From contig CM030848.1 in NCBI GenBank assembly GCA_018105865.1, positions 3,860,001 to 3,924,000 of the forward strand: a DNA stretch of 64,000 bases. Direction: 5' to 3'. The notes under the pieces were generated by a model. It was not told the DNA's origin. It did no database searches and saw nothing but the letters and a program-made list of their open reading frames with translations. This document shows positions 10,111 through 40,339 of this stretch, in pieces (within the stretch, counting starts at the first letter, position 1; each line of letters starts with the position of its first letter). The position numbers and the translations under genes are program-made. The DNA comes from Metaphire vulgaris. Taxonomy: Eukaryota; Annelida; Clitellata; Crassiclitellata; Megascolecidae.

Positions 10111-11083
10111 TTCTACAGGAAACCTTAATAAAATGTTTGTTTACTTCTGACAGACCTTCTGTGATGTTAGGCAGGCTAAACGGCGTTGGAGCACAGTTAA
10201 ACAAGGTTGTCCCGTCCCGCACTTAGTACAGCAGCACTGTGTTGCGCATGGTGAAGATTTGTGTATTTCTGATTCATGGAAGGAAGAAAAGATGATTTAA
10301 AAGTTGACACATTCATAAGGACTGTTTCTACAATTTTTAGTCGATCTTGTACTAAAAGGTCAAAATTTAAAGAATTGGCGGGTGCTTCTGAATGTGACTC
10401 GGTTGCTGGGAGGGGGGCAGGCACTCAGTAGGTGGTACGGCCCCCTCGGTCTCCCTGTGGAGACGCCACTGCCCATGATGCCTTTAACTTTGCTTTGATT
10501 CTCGCATTACTGTTTATCACTGGTCCAATAAATGTGGGATGTGCTCTTGACCACTGAGAGCAAGTACACTTTTCATCGTATCTTAAACCAGTTTGTCATT
10601 GGTATGCATTCTCTTATCTTCTTCCCTTGTTTCTCTGAGGTACAAACCATATCTTATGAGATCCCTGGCTGTTGGTAATTCAGACATTGGAAGTTGTCTA
10701 CTGGAACCAACTAAATCATGCAAATGAGTCCATAATTGCGATCGAGGTTTTAATGTCATTTCAGACTTTTTTATAAATTATTAAAAAAATTTAAAAATAA
10801 AGAATAAAAGAAATACAATTTAATTTTAACAGTCATATTAATACTCAAAACAGTAATTTACATACAACCTGCAAAGTTCTAAACAAACGAACAATGGAAT
10901 TTTAAACATAAGTATTGAATATTTTGCCATTTTGCCCATAATTCGTATATTTGAAAGTCAGATTAATCAAGCTAAACAATTTTTTAACTTTTTAAAAGCA
11001 TATAATTATTGTTAGTAGGTACATAAAAAGGTTCAAATTTCTTGCTAAGGACTTTTTAAGTTTTACTTTAAAAAATTGACAAC

Positions 11084-11085
<2 letters not shown>
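10111..11085. other. No gene seen; AT-rich
   Basis: Only short random frames. A possible hAT-like end (GGAGACGCCACTG) lies near 10462-10475. The rest is AT-rich sequence without recognised content. Confidence 0.5.

Positions 11086-11142
<57 letters not shown>
11086..11142. repeat. (TA)n microsatellite
   Basis: About 28 TA units, uninterrupted. Confidence 0.95.
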
Positions 11143-11144
<2 letters not shown>

Positions 11145-11759
11145 AGTGTATTATTTATATGTCTTTATCTTTATCTTACGCCAGCTGAACGTGTAGCATA
11201 ATGTCAATTAGACGTTATAGTCAGTTGGCTTGGTGTAAAATTGTGCAAATACAGTCTACAAGCAAACAAAATACTTTTTGTGATCAGCATTGAATGCAGA
11301 TTGTTATGAGATATTGTCACATTTTCAAGAAACATTTTGAATTTTTTTCATTTTTCACCATTGTATATGGGGCAATTCCACATAAAATCAACATACTTTT
11401 GAATAAAATCGGACGTCACTGTCTCAGATTTTGATGAAAATTGGCACAATTGTTCATCCCCATGAGTAATGTTGAAAACCATAATATTAGAGTTTTGGGT
11501 CAACCCATGCCCAAAATATTGTTCATGAAAATTTGGTCGACCGGCGCCAACTCGCGACGCTAAAACTGTAATATCTCCACTTCTGTGATAGCTAAAGACA
11601 TGATCTTTGCACCAAACTTTAGCATTTCGAAAGCTCTGTCTGGGCCAATCAACAGTAATACTGACACAAAGACTTTTACTTATTTACTCTCTGGCCTCTG
11701 CATATAACTAATACGCGCACTATCGCTTTAATTTGCAAAATTGGTATCTTTGTTATTCA
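11143..11759. other. No gene seen
   Basis: Moderately AT-rich unique-looking sequence with no long frame, no inverted repeat and no recognised family. Confidence 0.5.
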
Positions 11760-11935
11760 ACGTTGTACTTGCAGGCCTCAACCCTCAAGGCCAAGTACAA
11801 ATTCAAGTACCCAATCCTCAATGCCAATTACACGCACAAGTATTCAACCTTCAATGCCAAGTGAAAGCACAAGCACTTGCTTTTTGGTGCTTAAGCACAG
11901 TACAAGTTCAAGCATAAGGCCAAGCACTGACAACT
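11760..11935. repeat. Degenerate AAGTAC/AAGCAC word array
   Basis: Imperfect repeats of CAAGTAC, CAAGCAC and CCTCAATGCCAA. They resemble the arrays of the MITE at 3548-4574 but lack recognisable termini, so this is probably an old copy. Confidence 0.6.
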
Positions 11936-12499
11936 GGTTTCATCAGTACTAGTGTTTTGACAGAAAATGCTTTTCTCCCAGTCTAATCTTCTTGCTCTCA
12001 ATCCTTTCAAAGCAGAATTTCTTTTAATTAAGACTGCCACAACAACTGAAAAATTGAAAATCCCACACCCAGACACAATAATAACCATTGTTCCAACTGC
12101 AAACAAATCTTGGATTACTTTTGACTCTTCCCTAAATTTTGAAGCAAAAGAAATTATATTTAGAAAAATACACTATACAGCGAATGAATAACTGACAATA
12201 ACAGACTATTTATTTATTAATAAAGACATTATACAGTGTATTTAGAAAATACACTATACAGCAAATGAATAACTGACTGACAATAACAGACTATTTATTG
12301 CTGAATTATGTATGATGCATTGTATAAAGCAGACTGCAGAATATCAGTTGCAAATTGAAATGGTTTTTAACTACTGTGTGATAAATGAAAACTGATGCAT
12401 TTCTGATAAAATTACATCAAGCAGTGGTTCAAAGTGTGTAGCCTCTATAATAAATAAGGATTTGAAATGTCCATCAGATAATGCTAATCTGAAGAAGGG

Positions 12500-13668
12500 T
12501 TTAACGTACTTCATCTTAGAGAATGTCTAAATGTCTTTTCACACATATATTTAGTTTCAAAATCAGAAATGAATTCAGGAGCAAACTTTTTTAAAAATGA
12601 ATAAACTGAGCATATGGAAGGCATTGATTTAAAGTTGCCCTACAGGATATCAATGGATTGCAAATCAAAAATTTCCTTTTGCAAATCAGAAGGTAAATCT
12701 TCAATCATGGGCATCCGGAGGAGGATGCAAGGGGTGCAATTGCACCCTCTGAAAAAACTGTGAAGTTGTGAAAAAAGTAAAATTACTAAAAATAACCTAT
12801 AGTACTAAGTTAAAATATGAATTTATATAAGAATCCAACAAATTTTTCATTTCTTTCGTTACAAGACCTTGTTTTGCATCCATGGAAAAATTTCTGCGGA
12901 TGCCCATGTCTTAAATCTTTAATGACAGAGTCAAAAGGAATTTCAAAGAGTCTTATCTTCAACGAGCTTATCTTCAGATATAGGCCCCTAAGAGAAACAT
13001 TACTAGAAATGTTTTCTCAAACTTGAAATGATATCTTCAGCAAACAAGCATGGAAAGGAAATCACAGCTTTTTTGATAACTGATTATCAAAAAAGTGCCA
13101 ATTTCTGAAGAAGCGATTTAACCCTAAGTACAAATTGCAGATGAGTGCCGTTTCACCTTGTATTCTAATATTCAAATAATAATTATTAAGATGCATGAAT
13201 AGATCTGCTGCAAATGCAAATTTCCAAAGTCATTCACTTTCTGTGAGCAACACCAGTAGATGGATCCTGTCATTTAAGAATATTTCAAACTCACTTAGAA
13301 GATTTAAAAATCAAGTCAGGACTTTCCCACAGCTAAGCCATCTCACTGAGGTATGGTAAAGTAGGACTGGATACTCAAATTTGATTTCCATCAGTTAAAT
13401 CACAAAATTGGCAATGACTGAGACCATGAGATGGTGTATGTCTAGTTGTCTACCATATGGTAAAGAGTAAGACAGCTGAAAGTTGAAGCAAGTTAAAATG
13501 AAGCTTGTGTCTCTATGACACAGACGGCAAAAAAAGAGATTCCTACGTATAATAGATTTGCGTATACCGGTAATAGATTTACACATGTAACTCATTTCAT
13601 GCCGATGAGCTGGATTAAAGTCGTTGGTGGGCTGTATCCGGTCCACGGGCTTTTGGAGACCCCCGAGT
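12500..13668 (-). pseudogene. hAT (Charlie/SCAND3-like) transposase remnant
   Basis: Reading the minus strand from about 13340 to 12900 gives, across frameshifts, YHTSVRWLSCGKVL, FEIFLNDR, LWKFAFAADLFMHLN, GETALICNLY and FDSVIKDL. This order matches hAT-Charlie-type transposases (the family that gave SCAN/ZBED-domain host genes), where VRWLSRGKVL and LAFLTDLTEHLN are landmarks. The stretch after the MITE at 12703-12912 continues as IEDLPSDLQKEISDLQ. The right edge ends CTTTTGGAGACCCCCG (13650-13665), like a hAT terminus. Many stops show a dead copy. The partner end was not found. Confidence 0.7.
12703..12912. mobile_element. About 210-bp MITE inside the hAT remnant
   Basis: The left part carries ATGGGCATCCGGAGGAGG and the right part TCTGCGGATGCCCATG, an inverted pair. 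The flanks AAATCTTC (12695-12702) and AAATCTTT (12913-12920) look like an 8-bp duplication with one mismatch. Removing it restores continuity of the transposase remnant. Confidence 0.65.
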
Positions 13669-13679
13669 TAGACTACTAG

Positions 13680-13800
13680 CTGCGTTAGACTCACTGTTTC
13701 AGTCTTCTAAAAGCTTCCATATGTAAACTCCATTCGATTCAAAATGCCTTATCTTGTGCAGTTACCAAATCACCTAAATTCTGCCACAAAGGAGCACAAA
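13680..13800 (+). mobile_element. L2-like LINE fragment
   Basis: Nearly the same DNA as 43210-43325 (CTCACTGTTTCA...TAAACTCC...AAATGCCTTA...CACCTAAATTCTGCCA). That region encodes the L2/CR1-type C-terminal phrase IKNALARVVTKSPKFCH. Confidence 0.75.
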
Positions 13801-13857
13801 GCCGGACAATGGAAGTAAGGTTGTAAAATTCACAAAGCACACTATAAATGGCGCTGA

Positions 13858-14160
13858 AAGGGTTGCCCCAGGCCCGGGGCGAAAGGCATCGCACTGCTGT
13901 TTGCATAATTGATCGGATAAAAAATATTTACAAGCAAAAAAAGTTCCTCACAATCAGGTTCACTTCTTTGTCCATTGAGCATTGATCCTCCATGATAGTG
14001 TGTAATTGCCAATTACATGGCCAAGTAGGTCGAAATTCAAGTCAGTAGATGATGAGAGCAAAAGGCCGGACATTCTCCATTTTTAAACCAATGCCTGCTG
14101 GACGGATGACACGAGGTCCAAAAGGAGGACATGTCCTCCTATTGCCGGACGTCTGGCAAC
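13858..14160. mobile_element. Possible MITE with AGGGTTGCC termini
   Basis: The left edge AAGGGTTGCCCCAGGCC and right edge GACGTCTGGCAACCCTA form a short inverted repeat. L2-like sequence lies on both sides, which suits an insertion. The boundaries are uncertain. Confidence 0.45.
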
Positions 14161-14164
14161 CCTA

Positions 14165-14660
14165 GCTGCACCAGAACTTCGGAAGTCAATTCCAGCATTC
14201 CTCTGCTGTCTACATGACGGCCCAGAGGCTATTCTAGCCACATAGACATTGGGAGGGAGTTTAAAATGTGTGGGGGACAGACATTGGGGAGGTCATACTA
14301 CTTGCCAGAATGTCAAAAGATGTTGGAAGAATTCAAACTTGGGGGGATCCTCCCCCAGAAAAGGCCCAGAATAAACACAGAACACGGTCAAATAAGAAAT
14401 CCTGAGCCACAATTTCCTTCCATTCTTGCAACTTCTCAAGTTTTTCTTTCTAAACTTAAATGATTTCTCTTCCAAAAATCATTTCCTTTATAGCTGTAAC
14501 GTCCCAACCACTAGCCTTTTGATTAAATGACCCGGCATGAATGACCCCACCTTTGGCTATAGCTACTTCATTCTGAGATTAAGCGCCTAGGAATAAGGAG
14601 CTACTTTGGTGCATCTTTTGAAAGCGCTATAGAAGTTAACGAGATTTTACTTACTTACTT
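14165..14660 (+). mobile_element. L2-like LINE 3' end with (ACTT)n tail
   Basis: Shares GCTGCACCAGAACTTCGG, TTTTTCTTTCTAAACTTAAAT, CATGAATGACCCCACCTTTGG and GCTATAGAAGTTAAC with 44460-44815 and 44930-45270. It ends in a short ACTTACTTACTT tail. Positions 14217-14385 are an extra segment absent from the other copies. Confidence 0.8.
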
Positions 14661-15590
14661 GAATGCTGCGTTGCCATGGGATCGAGAGCGTGTGGCCATT
14701 ACCGGTAAAACAAAGCAACAGAAAATGCAAATCACGCAATGCTAACGAATAATAAGCGACTCTATCAACTCAGTATTGGTTTTAAATTTTATTTACAAAC
14801 ATATCTTGTCATATGTTATGTAAAATTTCTTTAAAATTAAAAAATTTCTCACCACACGGGCTAAACAACATCCATACAAGGGACGGCAAACCGCACAACG
14901 CGCTGATCAAAATAGCCCACAGGTAGACCAAATCAATGTCATTTTGACATCAAATTTACTCTTTTAATTTATAAATCTGACAATGTGACAATATCAGGAT
15001 CTATTTACTTTTGTTAAAGCTTGCAAAAAATGCCGGATATTCCTTTGTAGACATAATTTGCACGATTTAGGAGTTTTTTGTTACGAAGCCTACTGACTAT
15101 TAAATTTAAAAAGATGTGTGTAGTGCGTGTCCCGTCAAATACGCGCCTGACATTTGCGTGATAATTAGGGTTAGGGTTATGGATCACTTTTAATAATTAT
15201 TTATAGCGCTATTATTATATTGGAATGTAGTCGTGTCTCGCTCGAAATACCCACTTTTGTCGGTCGCTCATTTGTCGCCGCGCGAATGTTGATCGCGCAC
15301 GCAAATATCTAGCGGGCAAATAAATGTGGTGTACTGTGCAGTGAAAGGAAGCGTTTCACTGGTTATTTGCCGATCGTATATGAAGATTTACGAATCTTAA
15401 AAGTCAGGGTTTAAACGGTTTTAACTCGATTGCTTTAATTGTCTTAATGTAAAAAATCTTCGTAGGCTGCAACGTACAATATTGTTATTGTAGAAGAATT
15501 GTGACAGAGTCCATGGTCAGTTTCCATTTGGTCCTATGAAGCGAAGCAGATGCTAGAAATCTCACGACCACGTCATCAGCTCGCCTTGAT
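14661..15590. other. Intergenic DNA upstream of the protease gene
   Basis: No gene or recognised repeat. A short TTAGGGTTAGGG motif lies near 15164. The stretch may hold promoter and 5' UTR, since the sequence composition is more even here than in the repeats around it. Confidence 0.4.
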
Positions 15591-15596
15591 ATATCG

Positions 15597-15636
15597 TTAT
15601 CTAGATATCTAAAAGTAGATAATTCATCAACGATAA
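15597..15636. promoter_or_regulatory. Cluster of GATA motifs upstream of the protease
   Basis: TTATCT (15597-15602), AGATAA (15617-15622) and CGATAA (15631-15636) lie within 40 bp, 98-137 bp before the preferred start codon, with a half site GATATC at 15604-15609. GATA factors drive digestive-enzyme genes in many animals, so this fits a gut protease. That is inference. No TATA box was identified. Confidence 0.4.
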
Positions 15637-15733
15637 CTAATCAAAAGTCGAATAAATCTTTTGACAGATCTTCAGATACAAGATACTTATGGAAAGCGCA
15701 ACTGGTCCAGAAGTCGTTTGTTCGATATCCAAG

Positions 15734-35620
<19,887 letters not shown>

Positions 35621-36084
35621 TCCAATATCAACAAAGAAAAGCCATTTTCATTGCACTTTCGCCAGCAAATTGCATATGTTGTGACATTCACTTTAACATA
35701 ATTAGTAAAAGTAAAAAAAAAATCATCCTTGAGTCTATATATTACACAACTGGCGTATCGATCGAGGCGTATTGTCGAAACTCAGTACTTATCCCATTCT
35801 ATTTCAAATTCTTGCTTTTGACGCAACTGTCGGCAATCGGATAACGCGGAATTGCGACCTTCATTTGTAGCATATATATCTGGTATGTCGATTGTCGAAT
35901 GCAAGCCTACCTTCAGCAACAACCAACTTTCTAAAGGAACCTGTATGCTTTTAAAAGTCAATAGTCAATGACAGGGTCCCGCACTTCTGAAGTTAATTTG
36001 AAATGTATTTATTATATTTTAAAAAGGTCGTACTACAATTATTTAATGAATAAGATAGAACGGACGGAGTCAAAGAAACTAAAA
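35621..36084. other. 3' UTR and flank of the protease gene
   Basis: AT-rich, with an A-run at 35715-35724. No further exon or clear poly(A) signal. Confidence 0.5.
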
Positions 36085-36130
36085 CAGTGGTTCTCAACGT
36101 CCTTCTCAACGTCACACCCTATCGGAGGCA
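36085..36130. mobile_element. hAT-like terminus fragment
   Basis: CAGTGGTTCTCAACGTCC is a typical hAT end. No partner end was identified. Confidence 0.5.
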
Positions 36131-36299
36131 ATTTTAATTTTTAAAGGGGCAATTAGGACATTTTTTATTTGTAACACGTCAATTCGATAATGATTTAGTA
36201 ATAGTGAATCTTTGGAGCTACTTACTAATTTTCTATGCCTCTATGGAATCTAGGCCTCAAATCCAGCGTAAAATAGGCCTAAAGTTACGGTAGGCGCTT

Positions 36300-37214
36300 C
36301 TTTAAAGGTTACAACACTATATCCCTGAGGATATGGACCTACTACGCGATCGTGTCATCGCCTGTATTACAAAGATCAGACATTGGACTGAACTCAATCG
36401 TCTAGCACTGAATCCTGACAAAACCGAAGTGCTGTGGATTTCTACTCCTAGGAGGAGGCACTTGTTCAGCCGTGTACCGTTTGTCATTGACGGGATTGAA
36501 ATTGTACCGTCGGCTGAAGTACGCCTCCTCGGGGTCCTGTTAGACGAATCGCTTTCGCTCGATGGCCACATCAGCAATGTCACTCGGAGTTCCTTCTATC
36601 AGCTTCGGAGGATCAGGGCGATACGTCGGCACCTTCCAACGTTGGCAGCAATCCAACTCGTGCGTGCCGTCGTCATCACGAGGATCGACTACTGCAACAG
36701 CATCCTCCTTGGCCTACCAGATGTTCAACTGAGCCGTCTGCAGATGATCCTCAATGCCCGCATGATCTACGGTGCCAGACGGCAGACGGGGCGAGCACGT
36801 CATCCCCTTACTCAAGGACAAGCTGCACTGGCTGCGCATCCCTGAGCGCATCATCTACAAGAGATGCTGCCTGACATTCCGGTCCCTCAATGATCCCGCC
36901 TGCCCAGTCTACTTGGCTGAACTTGTGCATAGGCCATCGCTTACTGACTGTCGGCGGCAGCTTCGTTCATGTAATCGGGTCCAATTGGTTGTACCCCCTC
37001 CATCTAAGACATTGAAATTTGGGGAGAGGTCTTTCACCCGGGAGAATCCCCTCCTCTGGAATTCGCTGTCCGACATTGTGACTAACTCGACTAGTCTAGA
37101 AATGTTTGCTACCAGACTTAAGACGCACTTGTTTAACATCTCATTTAAGTGCAATCTGTAAAGCGCTCTTGATCTTGACCTGCTGTGACTATAGCGCTAT
37201 ATAAGTTGGCATAT

Positions 37215-37256
<42 letters not shown>
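36300..37256 (+). mobile_element. L2/CR1-type LINE, 5'-truncated, with (AACT)n tail
   Basis: Starts just after the RT catalytic block and reads ITKIRHWTELNRLALNPDK, RLLGVLLDESLSLDGHISNV, ITRIDYCNSILLGLPD, then after one frameshift near 36780 LKDKLHWLRIPERI, PPPSKTLKFGERSFTRENP and LKTHLFNISFKCNL, stop at 37159. The 3' UTR (AGCGCTCTTGATCTTGACC) ends in about ten AACT units. Well preserved, so a fairly young copy. A related copy is at 57826-58470. Confidence 0.9.

Positions 37257-37300
<44 letters not shown>
37257..37300. repeat. (TA)n microsatellite
   Basis: About 22 TA units directly after the LINE (AACT)n tail. Confidence 0.95.
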
Positions 37301-37304
<4 letters not shown>

Positions 37305-37839
37305 GTATATTAGAAAACTATATTTTTTGAAGTTGCGAAGCTCTAACATGTGTAGAAAGTTGTTCCTGAATATACTGATTCTGAAAAGAGTTAATTTTTT
37401 CCAATCGGACAATGTCTTCCACTCCCAACTTTCACTTGAATAGGCCTAAATAGCACCCTTTCGTAAAAGCTAGAGATTTTATTAAATATTTGAATTTAGA
37501 ATACTTTAAAACAATCAATTAATTTTTCAAATCATACTTATTTTACTTATATTTCCATGACTAAAATGTACTGTCACATGTTGAGTAAACTCAGAGGTGC
37601 AGCCATTATAGGGACTAGAGGTTGGTCCTTCCACATGTGGCTACAACTATGAGAAAACTTACTAAACTTTTTAAAAGTAGCGGACAGGAACTTTTCAAAA
37701 TTTTCCCTTGAGAAACTGAAAAAAGTACAACAAATAGTCATAATTAAAAGACATATATATTTAGAATGCCAGCAAAGTCGACGGTTACTTTTCTTCTGTA
37801 ATTGATTTACACGAGTCACGAGAAATCTGCTTTGCTATC
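37301..37839. other. No gene seen
   Basis: AT-rich sequence between the LINE tail and the hAT-like transposase remnant. Short frames only. Confidence 0.5.
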
Positions 37840-39300
37840 AATCCTATAGGCAATTCCAGTTGCGACATTGCATTGTAATATCATGCGATGTCTCGCTTTG
37901 TGACTGTAAACTTTTGAACTGGCTGCAGTTATATCTTTGATTGCTATTTCTGCCGCTTGTGGATGGCACGGTATATGAGGCAGTAGGCCAATACTTGGTT
38001 CGTCAGAAGTAAGCTGCCCATAAGCTGGATATCTGGACTTGAATCATGCCCTTCTTGCACTGCTAATCAAGCCTTTCGGAAATAGAGCTGATCACAATTT
38101 CGGTCTGTTTCTAATATTTTCATCAACATTTAAACCCTTTTCTGAAACGGGTAAGAAGTTGGCTATAGGCAGGTCTTTTGCATCATAGTCTAGAACTGAT
38201 GCAATTACACCTGAAGACGACGAAGGACCTGTAGCAGTTCCGCCATCTAGTGATGCAAAGTACTTTCTAAAAGGAAGTTCATTAAAATGCAGCACGCACA
38301 CAAGCCACTGGAAGGGCCTTCCTAAACTTTTTTCCAACCTTCAGATGATTCCATTAATTTTTCCAGTATTATTACTTGTGCCATCGCATGCTAAAGCTGA
38401 AAGGCTTTCTGTTGAATCTGTATCATTTATAATAGACAGAATCTCATTAGCAACATCTTCTGATTTACTACTGCTAGGTACAACAGGATCTATTTAATAG
38501 TGATCTCCTGGGTAAGATACAATGATATAGTGTTCTTCACTTATAGTCCTTCGGGACCCTGAAGCATTTACCCACGTAACATCCTGCTTTCCATCAAAAC
38601 CAATTCATTGTAGTTTCTGCTTCGCATCATTATGCTCAACATTAACATTCTTCCTCAAAAAATACTTTGGCGTCGCAACTTAGCCACTGTTGCTGGAGAC
38701 AACATGTTAAGGTCTTTAATAACTTCATTAGCAATAAGGCATGCATCGCGGTCACTTATTTTGCCGCTACCAACTGATTTCCAGCCTTTTCCATCCTTGA
38801 GGTTCCAACAGTCTGCTTTAAAAACATCCCCACCCATAGGAATTTGTCGCTTAGGAAATTCTACTGCTGGTCAGGGCCGCTGAGAGAAATCCGGGCCTCT
38901 GTGTAGAAGAGCCAACGGGCCTCTGACAGCAAGTCGACAAGTCTAAAAATTCCTCTCTTTTTTGCTTGTCACTTTTTAAGAAACGGTGTTGCAACTCTCA
39001 AAAACTAGTGATTACCTTTTTTACGTGTCGCTTTTCTTCCCGCTGTTTATGATGTCCTCGGAGCCCGGGCCCCCCTTTAACTCGTTGGGCCCCTGTGCAT
39101 ATGACATGTCGACCTCCTTTTTTCTCTTATTCCTGTTAATAATTTATCTTCATCATCGGCCCGGGCCCCTCCAGGCCGCAGTGCCCTTGTGCATTTGCCT
39201 CTGTCCCCATCTCCGCGGCCCTGCTGCTGGTCCGAGCACAGAGTGTTCTACAACACTCACTTATGCAAATCGATGCCATGTTGGCTTATAAAGAAATAAA
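37840..39300 (-). pseudogene. hAT-like transposase gene, copy 2 (decayed)
   Basis: Homologous in order to copy 1. N-terminal part ISDRDACLIANEVIKDLNML (38770-38700), FDGKQDVTWVNASGS (38600), SLSALACDGTSNNTG (38400), RPFQWLVCVLHFNELPFRKY with SLDGGTATGP (38310-38220), and IPCHPQAAEIAIKDI-like sequence (37970). The shared FDG(K/R)xD, GCDGT-like and CxLHxNELPxR blocks suggest catalytic and structural conservation. The N-terminal part is interrupted by the MITE at 38872-39223. Stops (near 38490, 38335) and frameshifts show decay. Confidence 0.65.
38872..39223. mobile_element. hAT-type MITE with perfect duplication CTGCTGGT
   Basis: Starts CAGGGCCGCTGAGAG and ends CATCTCCGCGGCCCTG, with perfect CTGCTGGT duplications at 38864-38871 and 39224-39231. 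Same family as 6305-6623 (shared termini and GGGCCCCTGTG phrase). 352 bp, non-coding. Confidence 0.87.
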
Positions 39301-39569
39301 AAAATGATTTTTATAAATCAATGAAACCTAAAAGATAACAATAATAAATGTTTATTGGATGTAATGAAAGCAAATAAATAAATAAGTAAAACATATGAAC
39401 ATCACATATTGCATTATAACATATAACAATGTATAAGAAAATTGCAAATATTTAAGCCAAAGTTGGGACCTCGTAACGATATCAAAATTTACTTTCTCTT
39501 GCATTTTAGCAATACTCTGATGTAAGAGCAACTTTTTAATCATGTTAGAACAAAAACAACATTTTCGAC

Positions 39570-39570
<1 letters not shown>

Positions 39571-39664
<94 letters not shown>
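39571..39664. repeat. (TA)n microsatellite
   Basis: About 47 TA units, the longest dinucleotide run in the window. Confidence 0.97.
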
Positions 39665-39668
<4 letters not shown>

Positions 39669-40339
39669 TACTTCACAATTTCTGCAGCCAAAAGAAAATC
39701 AACCACAAACCAAAGAAAACACACGAAAAAATGCATATATACTCCTTACATATGATATATATAAGTAGCATCTGGAGTAACCTAGTAAGGATTGGCAATC
39801 ACAACAACTTAAAATTGACATTTCATTGATTTCAAGTTTTCAACCGTCACCAGATCCAAGTTTTATGCTTTTGTTCCGTATTAAATACTGCAGAAATGTA
39901 AATCCCGGAAATATCTGTTACTGTATGCTAAGTGTAGTTTTCTAAACCATCAGCGGGTTAATATTACTGACAATTTACGGTAAAAAGTAAAACTTACCAA
40001 GTTACTACACAGACACGATTAAATAGCGTTTATCGACAATGATTCGGTCATGGCTGCGCGCGCAGGTTTATTGCAAATGTGGACAGCGAACAGGGTTACA
40101 TGGCGTCAAGCAACGCGTTTTTTTAAATAAAGCTGAGATGAGAACAACAGTTTAAAATGGTTCAGGCATTGCGATTGCGATGGTTCTAGTGCCGCAATTA
40201 AGAGCCTCCAAGAAAGGTCATGAATAGTAAAACAAGAATGCAAGTCTCGGCAAACGGGGGTGATCATCTAAGATCTCCAATCCAGAGTGGAGTGGATGTG
40301 GTACAACAGGCAACACTGCACCGTCATCCAGCAACTGTT
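39665..40339. other. No gene seen
   Basis: AT-rich flank without recognised features. Confidence 0.5.
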
